A stretch of DNA of 7,576 bases from Phycisphaerae bacterium. GTDB lineage: Bacteria; Planctomycetota; Phycisphaerae; Sedimentisphaerales; Anaerobacaceae. The notes under the pieces are model-generated. The model did not search any database, was not told the origin of the DNA, and was given only the letters and a program-made list of their open reading frames with translations. A program made the translations under genes and the position numbers. The stretch covers positions 1-7,576 of the forward strand of contig DAOVNI010000069.1 in assembly GCA_030630315.1 (NCBI GenBank), read 5' to 3'. Every line of letters starts with the position of its first letter. The stretch's first letter is position 1. Of the stretch, positions 1 through 4,724 are shown piece after piece.

Positions 1-639
1 CCGCAAGCGTATGCAGGAGCAGGCTACGCTGCGGTTATGGTGGATTTCCACGGTTCCACCGGATATGGACAGGCCTTTACCGATTCCATCCGGGGCGACT
101 GGGGCGGCAAGCCCCTCGAAGACCTCCGGAAAGGTCTGGCCGCTGCCTTACAGCAGTATCCCTGGATGAACGGCGACAGCGTGGGTGCGCTGGGCGCTTC
201 CTTCGGCGGCTATATGATTAACTGGATAGCCGGCAACTGGCCCGATCGTTTCCGCTGTCTGGTCAATCACGACGGCAACCTCGATGAGCGGATGGCATAC
301 TTTGACACCGAAGAACTCTGGTTCCCTGAGTGGGACCATCTCGGCACACCCTGGGACAACCCCGATGGCTATGAGAAGCACAACCCTGTGAACTACGTTA
401 AGAGCTGGAAAACCCCAATGCTGGTCATCCACGGTGCGTTGGATTTTCGGGTGGCCGATACGCAGGGATTGTCCACGTTTAACGCCCTACAGCGCCTCGG
501 AATCCCCGGCAAACTGCTGTATTTCCCTGATGAAAACCACTGGGTGCTCAAGCCGGCAAATTGCATTCTCTGGCACGAAACGGTAATCGGCTGGCTGAAC
601 CAGTGGCTGAAAAATGATTTGATTATTGATTATCGATAG
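1..639 (+). CDS. S9 family (prolyl oligopeptidase-type) serine peptidase, C-terminal part
   Basis: The reading frame is open from base 1 to the TAG at 637-639, so the gene starts left of the window and only about 212 C-terminal residues are present. These form the alpha/beta-hydrolase catalytic domain of a dipeptidyl/acylaminoacyl peptidase. The conserved block FHGSTGYGQAFTD followed by GDWGG is seen near bases 46-108. The nucleophile elbow GASFGG has its Ser codon at 199-201. The acid is the Asp in HGALDFRV (442-444) and the base is the His in DENHW (538-540), so the full Ser-Asp-His triad is present in the right order. The family removes dipeptides or acyl-amino acids from peptides. Cellular location cannot be told without the N-terminus. 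The last residues (IIDYR) and the stop codon are encoded by tandem TTGATTA units of a repeat array, so the extreme C-terminus may have been altered by the repeat. No functional link to the downstream coaD is evident. Confidence 0.93.
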   Translation, partial: PQAYAGAGYAAVMVDFHGSTGYGQAFTDSIRGDWGGKPLEDLRKGLAAALQQYPWMNGDSVGALGASFGGYMINWIAGNWPDRFRCLVNHDGNLDERMAYFDTEELWFPEWDHLGTPWDNPDGYEKHNPVNYVKSWKTPMLVIHGALDFRVADTQGLSTFNALQRLGIPGKLLYFPDENHWVLKPANCILWHETVIGWLNQWLKNDLIIDYR

Positions 640-698
640 TTTAACATATTACGAGTAATCAGTAATCACTCATCAATATCGAAGGTCCGTCGTCCGTG
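619..698. repeat. Degenerate heptamer repeat array A (S9 peptidase / coaD junction)
   Basis: Tandem 7-base units are visible: TTGATTA at 619 and 626, then in phase TCGATAG (633, containing the S9 stop TAG), two degenerate units, AGTAATC at 654 and 661, ACTCATC at 668 and AATATCG at 675. After a 3-base phase break come GTCCGTC at 685 and GTCCGTG at 692. The GATTATT/GATTATC pair (621-634) is nearly the reverse complement of the AGTAATC pair (654-667), with 2 mismatches in 14, so the array can also fold as an imperfect hairpin. It occupies nearly the whole intergenic space and ends about 18 bases before the coaD ribosome binding site. Confidence 0.7.
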
Positions 699-715
699 TG
701 GCGGAATCAATTGTC

Positions 716-722
716 AAAGGAG
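716..722 (+). promoter_or_regulatory. Ribosome binding site that sets the coaD start
   Basis: AAAGGAG lies 5 bases upstream of the ATG at 728. It decides the start against an in-frame GTG at 698, which has no such site, lies at the edge of the heptamer array, and would add ten residues absent from the CoaD family. Confidence 0.8.
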
Positions 723-727
723 TGCTG

Positions 728-1225
728 ATGGCCAGAAAATTTGTAAGAGCGATTTTTCCCGGCTCGTTCGACCCGATTACAAACGGGCATCTGGACGTTA
801 TCAACCGCGGTATAAAACTCTTTGACGAGCTTATCATTGCGGTCGGCCGAAGTCCGGTCAAAAACCAGCTCTTCACGCCCGAAGAGCGGGTGGAAATGAT
901 AGCTGAGCTGATAGCCGATATGCCCGGCATCTCGGTAGAGAGTTTTGACGGGCTGACGGTTGAATATGCCGCCAAAAAGAAGGCGGACATTATCCTGCGC
1001 GGCCTGCGAAGCCTTACCGATGTTCAATACGAGTTCCAGCTTGCTATGACCAACCGGGCCGTGGCGGGGATAGAGACCGTCTTTGTTATGACCAGTGAGC
1101 AATATGGTTTTACCAGCTCGACCTTGATTCGCCAGGTGGCTTCATTGGGCGGTAACCTAACAAAGCTGATTCCGAAAAATGTTCATAATCGCTTGCAACA
1201 ACGCCTAAAAAAACGTGAATTGTGA
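728..1225 (+). CDS. coaD: Pantetheine-phosphate adenylyltransferase (CoaD)
   Basis: This 165-residue cytosolic enzyme transfers AMP from ATP to 4'-phosphopantetheine, giving dephospho-CoA, the penultimate step of coenzyme A synthesis. It is a nucleotidyltransferase of the HxGH/TxGH superfamily. PGSFDPITNGH (residues 11-21) holds the TNGH nucleotide-binding motif. RGLRSLTDVQYEFQLAMTNR (91-110) is the conserved substrate-binding helix region. TSSTLIRQVA (129-138) is the ISSTxxR-type ATP-binding motif. Length matches the family (about 160). The start is fixed by AAAGGAG at 716-722. The TGA at 1223-1225 lies inside a GTGAAGC heptamer, the first units of repeat array B overlap the last codons, and the next gene follows 50 bases later. 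It has no obvious pathway link to its neighbours. No residue loss is seen, so it should be active. Confidence 0.97.
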   Translation: MARKFVRAIFPGSFDPITNGHLDVINRGIKLFDELIIAVGRSPVKNQLFTPEERVEMIAELIADMPGISVESFDGLTVEYAAKKKADIILRGLRSLTDVQYEFQLAMTNRAVAGIETVFVMTSEQYGFTSSTLIRQVASLGGNLTKLIPKNVHNRLQQRLKKREL

Positions 1226-1275
1226 AGCGTGAAGCGAAACACGAGATACGCTTCACGAGATACGAGATACCAGAT
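1215..1275. repeat. Heptamer repeat array B (coaD / QueD-like junction)
   Basis: This is the cleanest array. GTGAATT (1215), GTGAAGC (1222) and GTGAAGC (1229) are followed by a 5-base break, GAAAC, and then five heptamers in perfect phase: ACGAGAT (1241), ACGCTTC (1248), ACGAGAT (1255), ACGAGAT (1262), ACCAGAT (1269). The last one ends exactly at the ATG (1276) of the next gene. The coaD stop TGA is inside the second unit. CGCTTCAC (1250-1257) is the exact inverse of GTGAAGCG (1222-1229), so a hairpin is possible. Three TGA triplets at 1216, 1223 and 1230 fall in three different frames. Confidence 0.85.
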
Positions 1276-1641
1276 ATGTTTACGGTTAGTGTCGAAACGC
1301 ACTTTTGGGCATCGCATCAGCTGACCCTGCCGGACGGCTCAAAAGAACCTCTGCATCGTCATAACTGGTCGGTTACCGCTGATGTTAGCTCAGAGGCGCT
1401 CAACAATATTGGACTCGTTATGGACTTTCGCCAGCTTAAAGCGATGGTCGATAAAACAATAGCCGAGTTTGATAATATGGCGTTAGACAAAATTGATTAT
1501 TTCCAGCGGAACAACTCATCGGCTGAGAACGTAGCCGGATATATATACGAAAAACTTGAGCCGAAACTGCCCCAGGGCGTCAAACTTGAAGCTGTCAGGG
1601 TTGTTGAGGAACCGGGCTGTTCGGCAAAATTCGCCAAATAG
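1276..1641 (+). CDS. 6-pyruvoyl-tetrahydropterin synthase / QueD-like protein lacking the canonical catalytic residues
   Basis: The 121-residue protein has the T-fold PTPS/QueD layout and the length of E. coli QueD. QueD makes 6-carboxytetrahydropterin in queuosine/7-deazaguanine synthesis; PTPS makes 6-pyruvoyl-tetrahydropterin. The zinc-binding histidines are kept: H14 in WASHQL, then H27 and H29 in LHRHNW. The substrate-anchoring Glu region is RVVEEPG (108-114), and MDFRQLK (49-55) matches the family IDFxxLK block. The catalytic Cys, normally four residues before the HxH pair, is K23 here. The His of the family LDHxxLN motif is N67 (FDNMALD). The usual reaction is therefore doubtful and a different chemistry or a binding role is possible. 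ATG 1276 was chosen because family similarity begins there. An in-frame GTG at 1222 overlaps the coaD stop by 4 bases but would translate the heptamer array. No Shine-Dalgarno precedes 1276. Confidence 0.85.
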   Translation: MFTVSVETHFWASHQLTLPDGSKEPLHRHNWSVTADVSSEALNNIGLVMDFRQLKAMVDKTIAEFDNMALDKIDYFQRNNSSAENVAGYIYEKLEPKLPQGVKLEAVRVVEEPGCSAKFAK

Positions 1642-1701
1642 ACAAATCATCCTGCAGTGATTTTCCAAATTTGACGATATTTCCGAAAAGGACCTGAAAC
1701 C

Positions 1702-1730
1702 TTGCGGCTTCGGCAGGATTCTGGTATAAT
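1702..1730 (+). promoter_or_regulatory. Sigma-70 extended -10 promoter for mcsA
   Basis: TATAAT at 1725-1730 is a perfect -10 box preceded by TGG (1722-1724), making an extended -10. A weak -35 (TTGCGG, 1702-1707) sits at the ideal 17-base spacing. Transcription would start near 1736-1738, at the edge of the AAAGG Shine-Dalgarno (1737-1741), giving a leader of only about 10-12 bases before the mcsA ATG at 1748. No CtsR operator (paired GGTCAAA half-sites) is seen here. Confidence 0.7.
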
Positions 1731-1747
1731 AAACGCAAAGGTATGAT

Positions 1748-2245
1748 ATGCAATGTCAGATTTGTAACAAAAACGACGCCACTATTCACCTGACGGAGAT
1801 TACCGACGGGGTGCGCAGCGAGATGCACATTTGTGAGGACTGCGCCGCCGAGCAGGGGATAACCGTCAAGAGCCAGATTCCTATAAACGAGCTGCTCAGC
1901 AGCCTGCTTGCCGTCCAGCCCACGGACGATGAGCTGTTCGGCCCTTCGGAGAAGGAGGTCACATGCCCGCACTGCGGTTTTACGCTGGAGCAATTCCGCA
2001 AAGAGGCGGTCCTGGGCTGTCCCTATGATTACGAGATTTTTGAGAAATCGCTTCCGCCGCTTATCGAAAAAGCCCACAACGGCAAAACAACCCATTGCGG
2101 CAAGGTCCCTTCAAAGACACCGAAGGACGCAAGAAAGAAAGTAGAGCTCTTAAACCTGCGTCAACAACTGGAAGCTGCGGTGCAAAGCGAAGATTACGAG
2201 CTGGCGGCCAAATTGCGCGACAAAATAAAGAACTGTGAAACGTGA
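1748..2245 (+). CDS. mcsA: McsA-like zinc-binding activator of protein-arginine kinase, with UVR motif
   Basis: This 165-residue protein has the McsA layout. The N-terminal zinc site is C3xxC6 and C29xxC32. A second cysteine region has C73xxC76 in CPHCGFTLEQFRK, C91 in GCPYDYEIF, and H116-C117 in THCGKVP. A C-terminal UVR (UvrB/UvrC) motif spans about 134-163 (LEAAVQSEDYELAAKLRDKI), the protein-contact helix pair typical of McsA and Clp ATPases. In Firmicutes McsA binds and activates the arginine kinase McsB and acts as an adaptor for ClpC. The second CxxC of the second zinc site is reduced to C91xxD94; C117 may stand in for the lost cysteine. The ATG is fixed by AAAGG (1737-1741). Its TGA (2243-2245) lies inside heptamer GTGATGC. 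mcsB follows after 154 bases of repeat array, which supports a shared function. Confidence 0.88.
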   Translation: MQCQICNKNDATIHLTEITDGVRSEMHICEDCAAEQGITVKSQIPINELLSSLLAVQPTDDELFGPSEKEVTCPHCGFTLEQFRKEAVLGCPYDYEIFEKSLPPLIEKAHNGKTTHCGKVPSKTPKDARKKVELLNLRQQLEAAVQSEDYELAAKLRDKIKNCET

Positions 2246-2399
2246 TGCAAAAAGAAATCAAAAATTAAAATGCAAAAATTAAAATTACAATGCAAATTTC
2301 AAAAAGCAAGAAGTAAGGAGCCGGAAGACAAAAATATCTTGATTTCTGACTTCTAAATTTTGCATTTTGATATGTAATTTTGATATCTAATTTTGAAAT
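2235..2399. repeat. Heptamer array C with inverted halves (mcsA / mcsB junction)
   Basis: Seven-base phasing runs unbroken from 2235 to about 2332: GTGAAAC, GTGATGC (holding the mcsA stop), AAAAAGA, AATCAAA, AATTAAA, ATGCAAA, AATTAAA, ATTACAA, TGCAAAT, TTCAAAA, AGCAAGA, AGTAAGG, AGCCGGA, AGACAAA. The second half is T-rich: GATTTCT (2341), GACTTCT (2348), AAATTTT (2355), GCATTTT (2362), GATATGT (2369), AATTTT, GATATCT (2382), AATTTT. It ends directly at the mcsB ATG. The A-rich left half and T-rich right half are imperfect inverse copies (AGAAGT near 2310 against ACTTCT at 2349; TGCAAATTT at 2291 against AAATTTTGCA at 2355), so the transcript could form a long, interrupted AU-rich hairpin between the two cistrons. 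No Shine-Dalgarno remains in front of mcsB. Confidence 0.8.
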
Positions 2400-3524
2400 A
2401 TGAAGCTGACCGATATAAGTAGTGACATAAACGAATGGTTTAACGGCTCCGGGCCGTTGGCCGATATCGTTATATCCTCGCGGATTCGTCTGGCCAGGAA
2501 CCTGGCCGGACACAAATTCTTGAGCCGTTGCTCAGTCGCCGAAAAGTCTGATATACTCAAGAAGCTAAGAGATGTTCTGATGTCGCTGGACCTTGGCGAT
2601 AAAATCTTCTATGTCAGCGTGGACAAGGCCACAGTTCTTAACAGACATTTCCTGGTGGAACGACATCTTATCAGCCGGCACCACGCCTTCGGCAAGGGCC
2701 CGCGAGGTGTCGTTATCGCCCAGCGGGAATTCTTCACCGCTATGATTAACGAGGAGGACCATCTGCGAATCCAGGTGCTAAAAGGCGGGCTGCAGCTATC
2801 TCAATGTGCCGAGCAGATAAATCATATCGACGATATGATAGAGCAAAAGGTGGACTATGCCTTCAGCCCTCGCTATGGGTACCTGACGGCCTGCCCGACC
2901 AATCTGGGCACGGCAATTCGGGTCTCGGTTATGCTGCATCTGCCGGCGTTAAAGATGACCGGCCAAATAGAGAAGTTCTTGAATGCCACAAGGGACATGG
3001 GCTTGGCCGTGCGGGGGCTTTTCGGGGAAGGCACCGAGGCCGCAGGCGATTTCTACCAGATATCAAATCAGGTAACGCTTGGTATCTCAGAGTCGGATAT
3101 CATCTCGCAATTTGAAAACGTTATCATCCCCGAAATCGTCGAATATGAAAATGCAGCCAGGAACCAGCTGCTCTCAAAGGAGAGCGATGTTCTCGACGAC
3201 AAAATTTCTCGGGCGATGGCGCTTTTGCGAAACGCCCATTTGATAAGCTCGCAGGAGGCGCTGTTCCTGCTAAGCCATCTGCGGTTAGGGCTGAATATGC
3301 ACGAGCATATGGGGGCTTCGACTCCTGCGATAGATACGCTTTGCAGGCTCATCCGGCAGGGCGGCGACGCAGATAAACGTCAGGGCCTTTCCATTGCGAC
3401 CATAAACCGGCTGTTTATGCTGACTCTGCCGGCCCATCTGCAGTTAAACTATGGAAAACCGCTGGACCCCACCCACAGAGACGCACTTCGAGCAAAAATC
3501 ATCCGCTCAGTACTGAACGGATAG
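2400..3524 (+). CDS. mcsB: Protein-arginine kinase McsB (ATP:guanido phosphotransferase family)
   Basis: At 374 residues this is close to the usual 350-365 of McsB. It should phosphorylate arginine side chains of proteins, a degradation tag for Clp proteases in Firmicutes. Phosphagen-kinase signatures appear in order: SSRIRLARNL (26-35, ATP contacts); NEEDHLRIQ (117-125, acidic catalytic residues); CPTNLGT with the active-site Cys at 165; RGLFGEGTEAAG with R205 and E213; and QISNQVTLG. The C-terminal RDALRA (R360, D361, R364, A365) matches the RDxxRA phosphoarginine-sensing motif that separates McsB from small-molecule guanidino kinases, so protein-arginine kinase is preferred over arginine or creatine kinase. 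The ATG abuts repeat array C and has no clear Shine-Dalgarno; translation may depend on coupling from mcsA. The TAG at 3522-3524 lies in an ATAGCGT heptamer. No clpC or ctsR is adjacent on the right, and no terminator is obvious. Confidence 0.94.
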   Translation: MKLTDISSDINEWFNGSGPLADIVISSRIRLARNLAGHKFLSRCSVAEKSDILKKLRDVLMSLDLGDKIFYVSVDKATVLNRHFLVERHLISRHHAFGKGPRGVVIAQREFFTAMINEEDHLRIQVLKGGLQLSQCAEQINHIDDMIEQKVDYAFSPRYGYLTACPTNLGTAIRVSVMLHLPALKMTGQIEKFLNATRDMGLAVRGLFGEGTEAAGDFYQISNQVTLGISESDIISQFENVIIPEIVEYENAARNQLLSKESDVLDDKISRAMALLRNAHLISSQEALFLLSHLRLGLNMHEHMGASTPAIDTLCRLIRQGGDADKRQGLSIATINRLFMLTLPAHLQLNYGKPLDPTHRDALRAKIIRSVLNG

Positions 3525-3555
3525 CGTATAGCACTTAGCGAATAGCGTATAGTTA
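3521..3555. repeat. Heptamer repeat array D (mcsB end / four-helix-bundle remnant)
   Basis: Five units are in perfect 7-base phase: ATAGCGT (3521, containing the mcsB stop TAG), ATAGCAC (3528), TTAGCGA (3535), ATAGCGT (3542), ATAGTTA (3549). The last unit runs into the ATG at 3555. TAG occurs at 3522, 3529, 3536, 3543 and 3550, covering all three frames. Confidence 0.82.
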
Positions 3556-3605
3556 TGAAAACGAAGTCATTTAAAGACCTCATAGTTTGGCAGAAAGCCT
3601 ACTAA
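3555..3605 (+). pseudogene. Truncated start of a four-helix-bundle (23S rRNA intervening-sequence type) gene
   Basis: ATG at 3555 opens 16 codons, MKTKSFKDLIVWQKAY, before TAA at 3603-3605. The F-K/R-D-L-I-V-W-Q-K-A string is the hallmark N-terminus of the S23/IVP four-helix-bundle family. These proteins are normally about 115-130 residues, are related in fold to the Avd protein of diversity-generating retroelements, and are often found within 23S rRNA intervening sequences. The rest of the protein is not recognisable in any frame downstream, so this is a remnant cut just after the first motif. It starts exactly at the end of array D. The family call rests on a 10-residue motif only, but that motif is very characteristic. 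Confidence 0.6.
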
Positions 3606-3711
3606 GAGAGGTAGGGGGCATTTTATAGGATGTTCAAAACGTTCATCATTTTCTGAGAATTTTTTAAGTCTTTGATATTACTAATGTTATGGATTTACAA
3701 TTTTTGTGATT

Positions 3712-3849
3712 TTAGGAGCTATTTGGCGTTTTGGTTGTACTGTGGTTGTATAGATTTTCCTCACTAATTACAACCGTAAGATCATCATACAGAGCCAATA
3801 AGAAAGGTTGATTTTCAAGGCCAGCTTGATTGAGGTGCTGAACCTGGCC
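3712..3849 (-). pseudogene. Possible C-terminal remnant of an unidentified protein
   Basis: On the minus strand a frame stays open for 45 codons between a TAA (3850-3852) and the stop TAA at 3712-3714. Its composition is protein-like (for example LENQPFLLALYDDLTVVIS and LYNHSTTKTPNSS), but it has no ATG and no ribosome binding site. I do not recognise the family. It could be the decayed end of an inserted gene, or chance; another minus-strand frame is also open over part of it. The call is weak. Confidence 0.2.
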
Positions 3850-3851
3850 TT
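3817..3851 (-). terminator. Hairpin, possible terminator of the minus-strand operon
   Basis: AAGGCCAG (3817-3824) and CTGGCCTT (3844-3851) form a perfect 8-bp stem with a 19-base loop. It lies about 52 bases beyond the stop codon of the cyclophilin gene, in the direction of its transcription. Only a poor T-stretch follows (GAAAATCAACCTTTCTT on the minus strand), so it is at best a weak intrinsic terminator and may be unrelated. Confidence 0.3.
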
Positions 3852-3902
3852 AACTTCACACCTCACAACTGCTCGGTCAAAATGACGACTTGGAGTTTGA
3901 AA

Positions 3903-4724
3903 TTAATTGCAGGGGGTTGTAATTGAATTGCAGTTTAGCCAATTCGCAGCCATCTTTGCGAAATCGGCAAAATCAACCTCTCCGTCACCGCTAATGTCTG
4001 CACTGTAGCACCCTTGGCATTTTGGATTCAGCCATTGTATCGCAAATTTCAAAAGGTCCACTGTATCCACATCACAATCGCCGTCGAAATCGCCGTCTAA
4101 CTTTTCCAAACAGAGCGGTTCATTTGAGGTAACTGTCGCGCTTAGGATGATAACGTCTTCGTCGGGTCTTCCACCTGTTATTGGTGTTGTGGGCAGTAGG
4201 GCTATAGCATTGACAACGCTCATTCCGTCGATTACCCGGCCAAATACACAGTAACCGATTTGTGCGTGCGGATTTCCCGTGTAGTAGTTGTAAATGATTG
4301 AGTCATAATCGAGAGCATCGTTGTCATAGACGTTAATGAAAAATTCTGATGTAGCGGTGTCGGCATAAGTGGTTCTGGCCATTGCGACGGTACCAATAAG
4401 ATTTGAGATGCGATTTAAGCTTTCATTTTTTATTGGCGGGCCTGGTGTTCTTTTGACCATGTTGGTGTCGTAACCTCCGCCCTGAACCACAAAGTCGCTT
4501 ATAACACGGTGGAAAATCAGGCCGTCATAAAAACCGCTCCGGACATAATTGATAAAATTGCTAACTGTGATGGGGGCCTTGTCTGGATAAAGCTCTAAAA
4601 CGATATTTCCACTGACAGCTCCTGTTATCTGTAGAGTAACCTGCGGATTGTCCGCGAACGAATCGGCTGTGACAGCCGATAAAATCAGCATAAACAAAAT
4701 GACAAAGGAAATTTTTGTTTTCAT
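3903..4724 (-). CDS. Secreted cyclophilin-type peptidyl-prolyl isomerase with C-terminal dockerin-like module
   Basis: The 273-residue protein starts with a signal peptide (MKTK, then hydrophobic ISFVILFMLILSAVTA, probable cleavage after SFA at residue 24). Residues about 28-200 are a cyclophilin domain: GNIVLELYPDKAPITVSNF, then FHRVISDFVVQGG with the catalytic Arg at 73. It should catalyse cis-trans isomerisation of X-Pro bonds outside the cytoplasm. Residues 210-263 hold two dockerin-type F-hand calcium loops (Asp at 212/214/216/223 and 243/247/254 with Ser245), each followed by a helix ending in WL. Extra cysteines (C236, C239, C265, C272) lie around them. ATG 4724 overlaps the upstream TGA by one base (TGATG) with GGGG 8 bases before it. 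An ATG two codons earlier at 4730 (7-base overlap) is possible but poorly spaced. It is translationally coupled to the S41 peptidase gene. Confidence 0.9.
   Translation of the reverse strand: MKTKISFVILFMLILSAVTADSFADNPQVTLQITGAVSGNIVLELYPDKAPITVSNFINYVRSGFYDGLIFHRVISDFVVQGGGYDTNMVKRTPGPPIKNESLNRISNLIGTVAMARTTYADTATSEFFINVYDNDALDYDSIIYNYYTGNPHAQIGYCVFGRVIDGMSVVNAIALLPTTPITGGRPDEDVIILSATVTSNEPLCLEKLDGDFDGDCDVDTVDLLKFAIQWLNPKCQGCYSADISGDGEVDFADFAKMAANWLNCNSITTPCN

Larger units (their letters stand above)
3606..3902. other. Gene-poor convergent intergenic region
   Basis: Together with the remnant before it, this is the longest stretch without an intact gene. It is AT-rich and separates the tail-to-tail mcsB and cyclophilin genes. 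It holds TGGTTGTA twice (3732-3739, 3743-3750) facing an inverted TACAACC (3769-3775), a hairpin-forming inverted repeat (3817-3851) and a short minus-strand protein-like open frame without a start codon (3712-3849). No tRNA, intact ORF or heptamer array is seen. Confidence 0.6.

Noticed and set aside
148..432. Antisense open frames opposite the S9 peptidase, coaD, mcsA, mcsB and the S41 gene
   Set aside because: They are shadows of well-supported genes, with no ribosome binding sites, recognisable domains or natural composition.
698..727. GTG at 698 as the coaD start (ten extra residues)
   Set aside because: It lies at the edge of the heptamer array, has no ribosome binding site, and the AAAGGAG before ATG 728 matches the family start.
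1222..1275. GTG at 1222 as the QueD-like start, in a 4-base GTGA overlap with the coaD stop
   Set aside because: The 18 extra residues would be translated heptamer repeats and family similarity begins at ATG 1276. The overlap is tempting for coupling, so this start is not fully excluded.
3641..3668. TTCTGAGAA followed by a T-run as an mcsB terminator
   Set aside because: The stem is only three base pairs, too weak for an intrinsic terminator.
3875..3881. GGTCAAA resembling a CtsR half-site near the mcsAB genes
   Set aside because: Only one half-site is present, it is downstream of mcsB and not at the mcsA promoter, and a CtsR operator needs two spaced copies.
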